A stretch of 64,000 bases of DNA from NCBI RefSeq assembly GCF_000735135.1, contig NZ_JPLZ01000006.1, positions 1,550,001-1,614,000 on the forward strand. Direction: 5' to 3'. The stretch comes from Chryseobacterium sp. FH1 (GTDB taxonomy: Bacteria; Bacteroidota; Bacteroidia; Flavobacteriales; Weeksellaceae). The position numbers and the translations under genes are program-made. Positions 50,376 to 60,013 of this stretch are shown here, one piece after another. The notes beneath the pieces were generated by a model. That model was not told the DNA's origin. It saw only the letters and a list, made by a program, of their open reading frames with translations, and did no database searches. How positions within the stretch are numbered: position 1 is the stretch's first letter; every line of letters starts with the position of its first letter.

Positions 50376-51433
50376 TGACAATAGATAAAGATTTCAATCC
50401 ATTAGAAAATGGATACACTTTCCCCGCAGAATGGGAAGAGCACGAGGCAACCTGGCTTTCTTGGCCTCATAAAGAAGAATCTTGGCCGGAAAGAATCGAT
50501 TTGATCTATCCAGCTTATGCCAAATTCATTGCTGAACTCACGAAAGGCGAATTCGTTTGCATCAATGTAAAAAATCAGGAAATGCAGGCTTTCGCAATGG
50601 AACATATTTCCAAAGCCGGCGCAGATATTTCGAAAGTCGAATTTTATTTCCACGAAACAAATGACGCCTGGTGCAGAGATCACGGTCCTGCTTTCTTGGT
50701 CAATAAAAACGGAGAAGAGCCTCAAAAGATAATTATTGATTGGGGTTTCAACGCGTGGGGCGGAAAATATCCACCATTCGAATTGGATGATGTCATTCCT
50801 ACCAAAATTGCTGAAGAAAAAGGATTGCCAGTTCTTTATCCAGGAATTATTATGGAAGGTGGTTCGGTTGAATTCAACGGTGCTGGAACGGTTCTGACCT
50901 CCAAGTCTTGTTTGCTTAATGAAAATAGAAATCCACATCTTTCTCAGGAGGAAGTAGAAGATTATTTGAAAAAATATTACGGACAAAAACAAGTCCTTTG
51001 GGTAGATGATGGCATTATTGGCGACGATACAGATGGACACGTGGACGACACAATCAGATTCGTAAATGAAGACACCGTCCTAACTGTTGTTGAAGACGAT
51101 AAAGAAGACGACAACTACGAAATCCTTCAAACCAATCTTCGTCAATTAAAAGAAATGAAATTGTTGGACGGAAGACCTCTAAATATCATCGAACTTCCAA
51201 TGCCAGATCCAGTTTATTGCGACGGACAAAGATTGCCAGCATCTTACGCCAATTTCTACATCGCAAACAAATCCGTAATTGTTCCAATTTACAATTGCGA
51301 GAAAGATCAGATTGCATTGGAAATCATCCAAAAATGTTTCCCAGAAAGGGATGTGGTTGGCATAGATTCCACCGATATTATTTGGGGATTGGGAAGTTTC
51401 CACTGCCTCAGTCAACAAGAACCTTTGGTTTAA
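50375..51433 (+). CDS. aguA: Agmatine deiminase
   Basis: The 352-residue protein starts with the agmatine/peptidylarginine deiminase stretch PAEWEEHEATWLSWPHKEESW and has AWCRDHGPAFLV, EGGSVEFNGAGTVLTSKSCLLNENRNP, DGHVDDTIRFV, and the nucleophile in GLGSFHCLSQQEP (Cys344). It turns agmatine into N-carbamoylputrescine, the substrate of the upstream aguB product. The coupled pair is a complete route from agmatine to putrescine. Confidence 0.95.
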   Translation: MTIDKDFNPLENGYTFPAEWEEHEATWLSWPHKEESWPERIDLIYPAYAKFIAELTKGEFVCINVKNQEMQAFAMEHISKAGADISKVEFYFHETNDAWCRDHGPAFLVNKNGEEPQKIIIDWGFNAWGGKYPPFELDDVIPTKIAEEKGLPVLYPGIIMEGGSVEFNGAGTVLTSKSCLLNENRNPHLSQEEVEDYLKKYYGQKQVLWVDDGIIGDDTDGHVDDTIRFVNEDTVLTVVEDDKEDDNYEILQTNLRQLKEMKLLDGRPLNIIELPMPDPVYCDGQRLPASYANFYIANKSVIVPIYNCEKDQIALEIIQKCFPERDVVGIDSTDIIWGLGSFHCLSQQEPLV

Positions 51434-51439
51434 AATACA

Positions 51440-51470
51440 GATCCGCGAAACAGGCGGATCTTTTAATTTT
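51440..51470 (+). terminator. Terminator after aguA
   Basis: GATCCGC (51440-51446) and GCGGATC (51454-51460) pair perfectly and TTTTAATTTTT follows. Confidence 0.82.
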
Positions 51471-51482
51471 TCAATTTAAATA

Positions 51483-52880
51483 ATGAGCGAAATACAGACT
51501 ACCGAACAGGTCAAAAAATATCTTCCTTTTATCTTAGGAACAGCCATTTTTATGCAAATGCTGGATTCCACGATTCTGAACACCTCTTTGCCTTCAATCG
51601 CCAGAGATTTGCAGGAATCGCCTTTGGATATGCAGAATGCGATCATCAGTTATGTGTTGACTTTGGCTTTGTTTATGCCAGTCAGCGGTTTTTTGGCGGA
51701 TAAATTCGGAACAAAAAGGATTTTTATTCTTTCCCTCGCTATATTTTCTGTCGGATCGTTATTTTGTTCTTTATCGCAGGATTTGACGCAGTTGGTAATC
51801 TCCCGAATTGTCCAAGGAATTGGCGGAAGTTTGATGACGCCTGTCGGGAAATTGGCTTTGATCAGAGCTTTCAACAAAAATGAACTTTTAAAAGCGATGA
51901 ATTTCGCCATTATCCCAGCCTTGATTGGACCAGTGATGGGACCATTGGTCGGTGGTTATATGGTGGATTATTTGAGTTGGCACTGGATTTTTTTAATTAA
52001 TATTCCGATCGGATTGATAGGGATAATTCTGAGTTTGAAATATATGCCTAATTACAAATCGCCAGTTATCGACTTCGATTTGAAAGGATTTCTAATTTTC
52101 GCAATGGCATCTTTACTTCTTTCTGTTTCTTTGGAATTGCTCGGAAATGCGCACAATATCACGCCAGTTCTCTTGGTTTTGGTCTTGGGGTTTTTGATGC
52201 TTTACTTTTATTACAAACACGCCAAAACAGATAACAATCCTATTTTTCCATTGAATCTTTTTCAGGTTCGGACGTTCCGTGTTGGGATTTTAGGAAATCT
52301 TGCGACAAGGCTGGGAATCAGTTCAATTCCGCTTTTGGTTCCGTTGATGATCCAGATTGCGTACGGACAATCTGCGCTTACTTCCGGCTGGATTGTTGCA
52401 CCAATGGCACTCACGGCGATGTTTGGAAAATCTTACGTGATCGGGATTTTGGATAAATTCGGTTATCGTAAAACTTTGATGACCAACACGTTTGTAATTG
52501 GTGTTTTGATCTGCTGTTTGGCAATTCCCACGGTTCAAAGCTCGATCTATTGGTACATTCCGATCTTGTTGGTTCTAGGTTTTTTCAATTCCATCCAGTT
52601 TACATCGATGAACACGATTTCGATTGCCGATTTGCGACCGTATCAAAATAGCAGTGGGAATTCTTTGGTTTCTGTCAATCAGCAGTTTGCGGTTGGATTT
52701 GGGATCGCGTTTGGTTTGATAGTTTTGAAATTGTTCGAAGGCGATACCACTTTCATCAAGAACGAAGTTCACAACGCGTTCCGATACACCTTTTTGATTG
52801 TCGGATCTCTCACGATTCTTTCTGGATTCGTTTTCCGAAGACTCAATTTCCGTGATGGCGACAATATGAAATCGGTTTAA
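51483..52880 (+). CDS. MFS drug exporter, DHA2 (14-segment) type
   Basis: The 465-residue membrane protein has the MFS motif A-like SGFLADKFGTKRIF and the motif C region PALIGPVMGPLVGGYMVDYLSWHWIFLINIPIG, typical of EmrB/QacA-type exporters with 14 segments. It likely uses the proton gradient to expel toxic compounds. No membrane fusion protein or outer channel gene is adjacent. Confidence 0.92.
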   Translation: MSEIQTTEQVKKYLPFILGTAIFMQMLDSTILNTSLPSIARDLQESPLDMQNAIISYVLTLALFMPVSGFLADKFGTKRIFILSLAIFSVGSLFCSLSQDLTQLVISRIVQGIGGSLMTPVGKLALIRAFNKNELLKAMNFAIIPALIGPVMGPLVGGYMVDYLSWHWIFLINIPIGLIGIILSLKYMPNYKSPVIDFDLKGFLIFAMASLLLSVSLELLGNAHNITPVLLVLVLGFLMLYFYYKHAKTDNNPIFPLNLFQVRTFRVGILGNLATRLGISSIPLLVPLMIQIAYGQSALTSGWIVAPMALTAMFGKSYVIGILDKFGYRKTLMTNTFVIGVLICCLAIPTVQSSIYWYIPILLVLGFFNSIQFTSMNTISIADLRPYQNSSGNSLVSVNQQFAVGFGIAFGLIVLKLFEGDTTFIKNEVHNAFRYTFLIVGSLTILSGFVFRRLNFRDGDNMKSV

Positions 52881-52895
52881 AATACATAAAATTTG

Positions 52896-52990
52896 GGCAA
52901 CTTATCCGCCTTCCGTTCCCGCTTTTTTTGCCAAGCTTTTCCCACTGCAAAAAAGAGCTCCACTCAAGTTGGGTTGCGGGTTTGTTACAA
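52896..52990. repeat. Intergenic repeat-like element (GGGCAACTTATCCGCC ... GTTGGGTTGCGGG)
   Basis: CGCTTTTTTTGCC and GCAAAAAAGAGC, and CAACTT and AAGTTG, are mutually complementary inside a GC-richer island. It resembles dispersed repeats I know from Chryseobacterium genomes. No coding frame crosses it. Confidence 0.5.
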
Positions 52991-53050
52991 GAAATAACGA
53001 TTGGTTTTAAATTGAAATTTTCTATCTTTAAAAATTAAAAACTTCTCAAG

Positions 53051-53467
53051 ATGGCAAAAAACAAAACCACCGAAAACAATCTTTCCGTAGATGATTACAT
53101 CAATAATATCACCGATGAAAAACGCCAAAGTGATGTCAGAGAATTGGTGAAAATTTTCGAAGCAACATCAGGATTTCCACCTAAAATGTGGGGCGAGGCC
53201 ATCATAGGATTTGGAAGTTATCATTACAAATATGAAAGCGGTCACGAAGGCGACGCACCTTTGGCCGGACTTTCCAATCGGGTTGCTCAGATTTCGCTTT
53301 ACGTTTATCAAGACATTGATGACAAGGAAAATCTATTTTCACAATTGGGAAAAGTCAAAACCGCGAAAGCCTGTATCTACATCAAAAAACTGGAAGATAT
53401 TAACATCGATATTTTGAAAAATATCATCACCAATTCCATCAAAACCATTCAAAAGATCTACGGCTAA
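53051..53467 (+). CDS. DUF1801 domain protein
   Basis: The 138-residue protein matches DUF1801 (YdhG-like): VDDYINNITDEKRQSDVRELV, PPKMWGEAIIGFGSYHYKY and FSQLGKVKTAKACIYIKKLED. The fold is known but the function is not. The next gene starts immediately after its stop codon, with no gap. Confidence 0.85.
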   Translation: MAKNKTTENNLSVDDYINNITDEKRQSDVRELVKIFEATSGFPPKMWGEAIIGFGSYHYKYESGHEGDAPLAGLSNRVAQISLYVYQDIDDKENLFSQLGKVKTAKACIYIKKLEDINIDILKNIITNSIKTIQKIYG

Positions 53468-54631
53468 ATGGATTTTACAAACTTGCTTGCTACGGAAGTT
53501 CAGACTTTCATCACCCAAAATATTGATAGTGACATCAACAGATTATTATTAAAAAGATCACCGTTTCCAAATGTGACTATTCAGGAGATCGTTCAACAGA
53601 TCAAGGGCAAAAAAGTCGCGCAGAGAAAGTTTCCATTCTTATTGAATGAGAACATTATTTTTCCGCCAAACCTCAATCTGGAACAAGCTTCATCGCAATC
53701 CACAGCAGAATATAAAGCCAAAGATCTAATAGGAAAATCATTCCTCGACTTGACCTCAGGTTTCGGGATCGATGCTTATTTTCTCTCTCAAAATTTTGAA
53801 GAAGTAACTTTGGTGGAGCAAAATCCAGAATTGATAAAAATCGTAGAACATAATTGGAAAACTCTAAACAGAAAAGCAAATTTCATTAATCAAAATCTTG
53901 AAGAATTTTTAGAAATTAATAAAGAGATGTTTGATATCGTTTATTTGGATCCTGCGCGAAGAGATAAGAATAACAAAAAGAAGTTCCTGCTGGAAGATCT
54001 TTCGCCAAATCTTCTAGAAATTGAAGAGCAACTTAATTCAATTTCAGACAGGATAATTGTGAAACTTTCGCCTTTGATCGATATTTCATATTTGGTTTCG
54101 GAACTTCAAAACATCAATGAAATCAAAATCATCGCCTTTAGAAATGAGGTAAAGGAATTGGTTTTAATTATCGAAAATAAACCATCAACTGTCAACCAAC
54201 AAACAATAACTATAAGCTGTATCAACTTGGAATCGGATGAACCAGAATTTTCTTTTTATATTAATGAAGAAAAAACTGCCACTTCAGAATTCTCAGAAAG
54301 TCTTAATTTCCTTTATATTCCAAACAATTCAATCCTGAAAGCTGGTGCATTCAATATTATTTCAGAAAAATTTGGATTGAAGAAACTGCACCCAAATACG
54401 CATTTCTACACTTCGGAACATAAAATAGAAAACTTTCCCGGAAGGATTTTGGAAGTTGAAAAGATCGATGGAAAGGATTTAAAAAAGAATGACCAGTTCA
54501 ATATCATTTCCAAGAATTATCCTTTGAAACCCGACGAAATCAAGAAAAAATACAAGCTGAAAGATGGCGGAAACCGTTATCTGATATTCACGCAAAGCAT
54601 CAACGGAAAAGAGATTCTGAGAAGCATTTGA
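53468..54631 (+). CDS. SAM-dependent RNA methyltransferase-like protein with THUMP-like domain
   Basis: The 387-residue protein has a Rossmann methyltransferase core in the middle: FLDLTSGFGIDAYFLSQNF (motif I), VTLVEQNPELIKIV, and VYLDPARRDKNN (motif IV, N/D-P-P-like), then VKLSPLIDISYLV. The C-terminal part from about 290 (GAFNIISEKFGLKKLHPNTHFYTSEHKIENFPGRI) is typical of the THUMP-like family. It probably modifies rRNA or tRNA. It is coupled to the DUF1801 gene with no gap. Confidence 0.83.
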   Translation: MDFTNLLATEVQTFITQNIDSDINRLLLKRSPFPNVTIQEIVQQIKGKKVAQRKFPFLLNENIIFPPNLNLEQASSQSTAEYKAKDLIGKSFLDLTSGFGIDAYFLSQNFEEVTLVEQNPELIKIVEHNWKTLNRKANFINQNLEEFLEINKEMFDIVYLDPARRDKNNKKKFLLEDLSPNLLEIEEQLNSISDRIIVKLSPLIDISYLVSELQNINEIKIIAFRNEVKELVLIIENKPSTVNQQTITISCINLESDEPEFSFYINEEKTATSEFSESLNFLYIPNNSILKAGAFNIISEKFGLKKLHPNTHFYTSEHKIENFPGRILEVEKIDGKDLKKNDQFNIISKNYPLKPDEIKKKYKLKDGGNRYLIFTQSINGKEILRSI

Positions 54632-54730
54632 TTTAATGTATTGATTAACAAAATTTTAAATAGATGTTAATTAATGTAGCTTATTTTTAAAAATAATTAA
54701 ATGGGCGTTCATCTTACCATAAAAATTCAC

Positions 54731-54738
54731 TACATTTG
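54731..54738 (+). promoter_or_regulatory. -7 box TACATTTG of typA
   Basis: It matches TAnnTTTG exactly, 18 bp before the ATG. No clear TTG at -33. Confidence 0.55.
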
Positions 54739-54756
54739 CACGCGTAAAAAATAGAT

Positions 54757-56565
54757 ATGCAAAATATTAGAAATATAGCGATTATCGCACACGTTGACCA
54801 CGGAAAAACAACTTTGGTTGACAAAATTATCCACGCCACAAACATCTTCCGTGAAAATCAGGAGAGTGGTGATCTGATCATGGATAACAACGATCTTGAA
54901 AGAGAAAGAGGGATTACGATTTTATCAAAAAACATCTCTGTAACTTATAAAGACGTAAAAATCAACGTTATCGATACTCCTGGTCACGCCGATTTTGGTG
55001 GTGAGGTAGAGAGAGTATTGAAAATGGCTGATGGTGTTGTTTTGTTGGTAGATGCCTTCGAAGGACCAATGCCACAGACAAGATTCGTACTTCAGAAAGC
55101 TTTGGAACTTGGATTGAGACCTCTAGTAGTTATCAATAAAGTAGATAAGCCAAACTGTCGTCCGGACGAAGTTCACGATCAGGTTTTTGACCTTTTCTTC
55201 AACTTGGATGCAACTGAGGAGCAATTGGATTTCCCAACGTTCTACGGTTCATCTAAACAAGGTTGGTTCAACACTTCATTAGAACAAACTGACAACATTT
55301 TCCCACTATTGGACGGGATCTTAGAATACGTTCCAGAACCGAAAGTAGAAGAAGGTAACCTACAGATGCAAATCGTTTCTCTTGACTATTCTTCTTTCTT
55401 AGGAAGAATCGCGATTGGAAAAGTGATCAGAGGTGAGATCAAAGAAGCTCAGTGGATCGGATTGGCGCAAGCTGACGGAAAGATATTGAAAGGAAAAGTA
55501 AAAGAACTTTATATTTTCGAAGGTCTTGGAAAGAAAAAAGTAGCGGAAGTGAAGGCTGGAGATATCTGTGCTGTTGTAGGTTTCGATGCTTTCCAGATTG
55601 GAGATTCTTTCGTAGATCTAGAAAATCCAGAACCATTGCCAAGAACTTCTATTGATGAGCCAACGTTGAATATGACGTTCTCTATCAACAATTCACCGTT
55701 CTTCGGAAAAGATGGTAAATATGTAACTTCCAACCACCTGAAAGAAAGATTGACCAAAGAATTAGAGAAAAACTTGGCATTGAGAGTTCAACAGACTGAT
55801 GATGCGAACACGTTCCTAGTTTTTGGTAGAGGTATTCTTCACTTGTCAGTTTTGATTGAAACGATGAGAAGAGAAGGTTACGAAATGACAATCGGTCAGC
55901 CACAGGTTATCTTGAGAGAAGACGAAAGTGGACAAAAATTGGAGCCTTACGAATCTTTGGTTGTAGACGTTCCAGAAGAATTTGCTTCTAGAGTTATCGA
56001 TTTGGCAACTCAGAGAAAAGGAGATCTTCACATTATGGAAACTAAAGGTGAAATGCAACATATGGAATTCGAAATCCCTTCCAGAGGTTTGATCGGATTG
56101 CGTTCTCAGATGTTGACTGCTACTGCAGGTGAAGCTATTATGGCGCACCGTTTCACAGAGTACAAACCTTTCAAAGGGGCGATTCCTGGAAGAAGTAATG
56201 GTGTATTGATCAGCAAAACTCAAGGTCCAGCGACTGAGTATTCTATCGCGAAACTACAAGATAGAGGTAAGTTCTATGTTGATCCGGGCGAGGAGATCTA
56301 CGCAGGAATGGTGATTGGTGAGCAAAACAAGCCAGGTGACTTGGTTGTAAACATCGTTGAAGCTAAACAGTTGAACAATATGAGAGCTTCTGGAAAAGAT
56401 AAAGATACAGGTGTTGCACCAAAGATCTTGTTCTCTCTTGAAGAATGTATGGAATATATTCAAGCTGATGAAGCGATCGAGGTAACGCCTAACTTCATCC
56501 GTATGAGAAAGAAGATCCTTTCTGAAGAAGAAAGAAAAAGAGTGGAAAGAGGCGCTAAGTCTTAA
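54757..56565 (+). CDS. typA: Translational GTPase TypA/BipA
   Basis: The 602-residue protein has G1 [11 protein letters not shown]2 RERGITI, G3 [14 protein letters not shown] and G4 NKVDKP in the N-terminal GTPase domain, then the EF-G-like domains II, III and V and the BipA-specific C-terminal domain ([24 protein letters not shown]). It binds the ribosome and helps 50S assembly and growth at low temperature or under stress. Length is normal. Confidence 0.97.
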   Translation: MQNIRNIAIIAHVDHGKTTLVDKIIHATNIFRENQESGDLIMDNNDLERERGITILSKNISVTYKDVKINVIDTPGHADFGGEVERVLKMADGVVLLVDAFEGPMPQTRFVLQKALELGLRPLVVINKVDKPNCRPDEVHDQVFDLFFNLDATEEQLDFPTFYGSSKQGWFNTSLEQTDNIFPLLDGILEYVPEPKVEEGNLQMQIVSLDYSSFLGRIAIGKVIRGEIKEAQWIGLAQADGKILKGKVKELYIFEGLGKKKVAEVKAGDICAVVGFDAFQIGDSFVDLENPEPLPRTSIDEPTLNMTFSINNSPFFGKDGKYVTSNHLKERLTKELEKNLALRVQQTDDANTFLVFGRGILHLSVLIETMRREGYEMTIGQPQVILREDESGQKLEPYESLVVDVPEEFASRVIDLATQRKGDLHIMETKGEMQHMEFEIPSRGLIGLRSQMLTATAGEAIMAHRFTEYKPFKGAIPGRSNGVLISKTQGPATEYSIAKLQDRGKFYVDPGEEIYAGMVIGEQNKPGDLVVNIVEAKQLNNMRASGKDKDTGVAPKILFSLEECMEYIQADEAIEVTPNFIRMRKKILSEEERKRVERGAKS

Positions 56566-56585
56566 TCTAATCTTAATTAATATTT

Positions 56586-56612
56586 AAAGTCCTCAGAAAT
56601 GGGGACTTTTTT
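56586..56612 (+). terminator. Terminator after typA
   Basis: AAAGTCC and GGACTTT pair around TCAGAAATGG, followed by a T-run. Confidence 0.85.
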
Positions 56613-56659
56613 ATTATATTCGATTTTCAAAATTCAAAATCATATTTAGATTTCATTTT

Positions 56660-58237
56660 ATGAATCATAAACGCCAGTTCCATTTTTTTTGGTTGATCTT
56701 AATTTCTGTTTTAATCTACAATTGCTCACCACAAAGGAAGCAAGTTAGCAAGATCAAAACGCCACCTTCAAAACCTGTTATCAAATCAGTTCCGAGCAAC
56801 GTTAAAGTTGAAGATAATTATCGTGTGGATCTGCCTGCGATCAACAGAGAATTTCGTGGCGCTTGGATTGCGTCGGTTGCAAATATCAACTGGCCGTCCA
56901 GAACGAATCTTACATCAGAACAGCAGAGATCGGAAGCGATTGAAATGTTGAATATGCTTCAAAACAATAATTTCAATGCGGTGATCTTGCAAGTGCGTCC
57001 GTCTGGAGATGCTTTGTACAAAAGTTCTCACGAGCCTTGGTCTTATTTTATGACAGGAGAAATTGGCAGAGAACCTTATCCTTATTATGATCCTTTGGAA
57101 TTTTGGGTGGAAGAAGCACACAAACGCGGAATCGAATTGCACGTTTGGCTAAATCCTTACAGAGCACATCATTCCAACGGTGGAAAAGTGACGTCGCAAT
57201 CTTTGGCCAACAAATTTTCTGACGTGACTTATAGATTGAGAAATGGAATGTATTGGTTCGATCCGGCAAGTCCGGTGATCCAGGATCACGTTTCTAAAGT
57301 TGTGAATGAACTGGTGAAAAAGTACGATATCGACGCTGTTCACTTCGATGATTATTTTTATCCTTACGCCACTTACAACGGTGGTGCGGATTTTCCCGAT
57401 TCTAAAACTTGGAATGCGTATAGAAATTCTGGTGGAAATCTTACGAGAGCAGATTGGAGAAGAGATAACGTGAATCGTTTTGTGGAAAGGATTTATAAAG
57501 AGATCAAAAACGAAAAGAATTATGTGAAATTCGGAATCAGTCCGTTTGGCATCTGGAAACCGGATTATCCAACGGGAATCAAAGGTTCCTCTCAATACGA
57601 TGAACTCTATGCCGATGCAAAACTATGGCTCAACAAAGGTTGGGTGGATTATTTCGCCCCGCAGTTGTATTGGCCGGTCAATTCCACAGGACAGAGTTTC
57701 CCGAGATTACTGGAATGGTGGAAAACGGAAAATAATTTTAATAGGCATCTTTGGCCAGGACTCAACACCGTTGAAATAAAAGTATCTGATAAACCTTCCG
57801 AGATCGTGAATCAAATCGAGTTGAGCAGACAGATCTTGAAAGATGACACTGGCGAAATCCATTGGAGTATTGCAGGTTTGACCAAAAGTTACAGTATGCA
57901 GAACACTTTGAAAACAAGGGTTTATCAGGATAAAGTTCTGATCCCGAGAAGTCCGTGGTTGAAGACTGATAAGGAACTTTCGCAACCAAAATTAAACTTG
58001 AAAAATAATGGAAGCAACATCTCCGCAACTTGGAATTTATCAAATGGTGAAAAGGCTTTCCAATGGGTTCTGTTCACAAAATATGGCAACGAATGGCGAA
58101 CTCAGACCCTAAATGCTGATATTCAGAATATGGAAATCATAAAGTTTTATAATGGAAAGAATCTTAACACAGTTGCCATCAAAGCAATTGACAGATTAGG
58201 AAACGAAAGCGATTATAAAGCAGAGAAAGTTAAATAG
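56660..58237 (+). CDS. GHL10/DUF187-type glycosyl hydrolase-like lipoprotein
   Basis: The 525-residue protein has a lipoprotein signal (FFWLILISVLIYNCSPQ) and a TIM-barrel domain from about residue 60: EFRGAWIASVANINWPS, FNAVILQVRPSGDALY, HKRGIELHVWLNPYRAH, DAVHFDDYFYPY and VKFGISPFGIW. A C-terminal Fn3-like domain (SNISATWNLSNGEKAFQWVL) follows. Members are predicted glycosidases acting on cell-wall or exported glycans. Activity on a defined sugar is not known from sequence. Confidence 0.9.
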   Translation: MNHKRQFHFFWLILISVLIYNCSPQRKQVSKIKTPPSKPVIKSVPSNVKVEDNYRVDLPAINREFRGAWIASVANINWPSRTNLTSEQQRSEAIEMLNMLQNNNFNAVILQVRPSGDALYKSSHEPWSYFMTGEIGREPYPYYDPLEFWVEEAHKRGIELHVWLNPYRAHHSNGGKVTSQSLANKFSDVTYRLRNGMYWFDPASPVIQDHVSKVVNELVKKYDIDAVHFDDYFYPYATYNGGADFPDSKTWNAYRNSGGNLTRADWRRDNVNRFVERIYKEIKNEKNYVKFGISPFGIWKPDYPTGIKGSSQYDELYADAKLWLNKGWVDYFAPQLYWPVNSTGQSFPRLLEWWKTENNFNRHLWPGLNTVEIKVSDKPSEIVNQIELSRQILKDDTGEIHWSIAGLTKSYSMQNTLKTRVYQDKVLIPRSPWLKTDKELSQPKLNLKNNGSNISATWNLSNGEKAFQWVLFTKYGNEWRTQTLNADIQNMEIIKFYNGKNLNTVAIKAIDRLGNESDYKAEKVK

Positions 58238-58256
58238 AAAAATGTATTTTCAATAT

Positions 58257-58334
58257 TCTCGCAGATCAGGCAAATCAAGCAGATTTTATTCAAAACAAAT
58301 CTGCAAAATCATCTTGATCTGCGAGATTTTTTTT
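58257..58334. repeat. Long hairpin repeat TCTCGCAGATCA / TGATCTGCGAGA with T-run
   Basis: The outer 12 bp pair perfectly (58257-58268 with the arm ending at 58326), and GCAGATTT/AAATCTGC inside pair too. A T9 run follows, so it may end transcription after 58237. It belongs to the same family as 42508-42575. Confidence 0.75.
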
Positions 58335-58419
58335 TAGTTAAGTTTTAAAAATATTTTAAAAATCTTTGTAACATTAATTTTAAAGAAACATTATCATTAA
58401 ATTTGATGAAAACTAATCG

Positions 58420-59250
58420 ATGAATTTCACTTTCAAAATTACCTGTACCGACGAAAAAGGCTTGGTTTACAGAATCTCAGAGGTCCTTCTCGAAAACGGT
58501 CTCAACATCATCAAAAATGACGAATTCGTGGACAGCGAAAAGTCATTGTTCTTTATGAGAACCGAAGTTGCAGGAATTGCCGACCCTAATAAAGTGATTG
58601 CCCAACTTAAAGATCAATTAGGAGATTGCGAAATAGAATTGAGCAACAACAAACCAAAAGACGTCGTTGTTTTTGTGACCAAGGAACATCATTGTTTGTC
58701 GGACTTATTGATCAGAAATCAGTTTAAAGACCTTAATTTTAATATTCTTGCAGTCGTTGGGAATTATGAAAATCTAAGAGAATTGACAGAGAAATTTCAG
58801 ATTCCATTTCATTATATTTCAACTGAAAATATCACAAGAGATGAGCACGAAAACCTGATCAAAGAAACCCTACAGAATTATGAGTTTGATTATTTGGTTT
58901 TGGCTAAGTTTATGAGAATTCTGTCTTCAGATTTTGTGGCGAATTTCAAAGGGAAAATCATCAATATCCACCATTCATTTTTGCCCGCATTTATTGGTGC
59001 CAATCCCTACAAACAGGCTTTTGAAAGAGGCGTGAAGATCATCGGGGCAACGGCTCATTTTGTGACAAACGATTTGGATGAAGGTCCAATTATTTATCAG
59101 GATATTATCAAAGTTTCTCATTCCAAAACAGCAAAAGATCTGGCGAAGTTAGGAAGAGATGTCGAGAAGAATGTTTTGGCAAATGCTTTGAAATTGGTCT
59201 TTGAAGACAAGGTTTTTATTGATGGGAATAAGACGATTATTTTTGAGTAG
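58420..59250 (+). CDS. purU: Formyltetrahydrofolate deformylase
   Basis: The 276-residue protein has an N-terminal ACT domain (1-85, FKITCTDEKGLVYRISEVLLENGLNI) and a C-terminal formyl-transfer hydrolase domain with INIHHSFLPAFIGANPYKQAF and GATAHFVTNDLDEGPII carrying the His-Asp pair. It cleaves 10-formyl-THF to formate and THF, balancing one-carbon pools. TAAATTTG at 58398-58405 may be its -7 box. Confidence 0.93.
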   Translation: MNFTFKITCTDEKGLVYRISEVLLENGLNIIKNDEFVDSEKSLFFMRTEVAGIADPNKVIAQLKDQLGDCEIELSNNKPKDVVVFVTKEHHCLSDLLIRNQFKDLNFNILAVVGNYENLRELTEKFQIPFHYISTENITRDEHENLIKETLQNYEFDYLVLAKFMRILSSDFVANFKGKIINIHHSFLPAFIGANPYKQAFERGVKIIGATAHFVTNDLDEGPIIYQDIIKVSHSKTAKDLAKLGRDVEKNVLANALKLVFEDKVFIDGNKTIIFE

Positions 59251-59303
59251 GATTTTAATTTTTATCTCTTGCTTTTTCCAATTTTACCAAACTTACCAAA
59301 AAA

Positions 59304-60011
59304 TCACCTGATCCCCAACAACTGAAACAATTCCTCTTTCTTATTAAGCGCAATAGAAATACTTTTTCCGTTCACAAGTTCCACCATATTACCGCTGAGA
59401 CTTCGGATAGCTTCCAGATTGATTATAAACGAACGCTGAACTCGGAAGAATTTTGGTAAAGTCAGAACTTCATCCATCGATTTCAACGTTGCTAGAGTAG
59501 TGTAAGTTTCATTTTGGATGACGATTTTCAAATAATCGCCTTGCGCTTCTACATACAGGATCTCGTCCAAAAGGATTTTTGTGAGTTTTCCATCAGACTT
59601 AATGAAAATCCGGTCAGAATTGACTTGATGAACCGTAGAGTTTTGTTTTAAACTAATATAATCTTTCGCCTTGTTCACGGCTTTCAAGAAACGGTCGAAG
59701 CGCACGGGTTTTACCAAATAATCCGTCGCTCCAGTTTCGAAACCATCCAAAGCAAAATCTCTATGAGCGGTGATAAAGATAATGACAGGCGGATTTTCTA
59801 GACTTTTCACTAGATCCAAACCATTGATCTTCGGCATTTGAATATCACTGAAAATAAGATCAACATTATTATTCTCCAAAAACATCAGAGCTTTTACAGG
59901 ATCTTCAAATGAATCCACAAGTTCCAGAAAATCAATCTCTTTCACGAAGTTTTCTATGATCTCTCTTCCAATTGGTTCGTCGTCCAAAACGATGCAACGC
60001 AGTTTTTCCAT
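59304..60011 (-). CDS. LytTR-type response regulator
   Basis: The 235-residue protein has a receiver domain with the phosphoacceptor Asp56 in DLIFSDIQMPKINGL and Lys in DYLVKPVRF, then a LytTR DNA-binding domain from about 130 (IFIKSDGKLTKILLDEILYVEAQGDYLKI, FFRVQRSFIINLEAI). The gene follows the histidine kinase by 2 bp, so they form a two-component pair. Confidence 0.92.
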   Translation of the reverse strand: MEKLRCIVLDDEPIGREIIENFVKEIDFLELVDSFEDPVKALMFLENNNVDLIFSDIQMPKINGLDLVKSLENPPVIIFITAHRDFALDGFETGATDYLVKPVRFDRFLKAVNKAKDYISLKQNSTVHQVNSDRIFIKSDGKLTKILLDEILYVEAQGDYLKIVIQNETYTTLATLKSMDEVLTLPKFFRVQRSFIINLEAIRSLSGNMVELVNGKSISIALNKKEELFQLLGIR

Positions 60012-60013
60012 TT

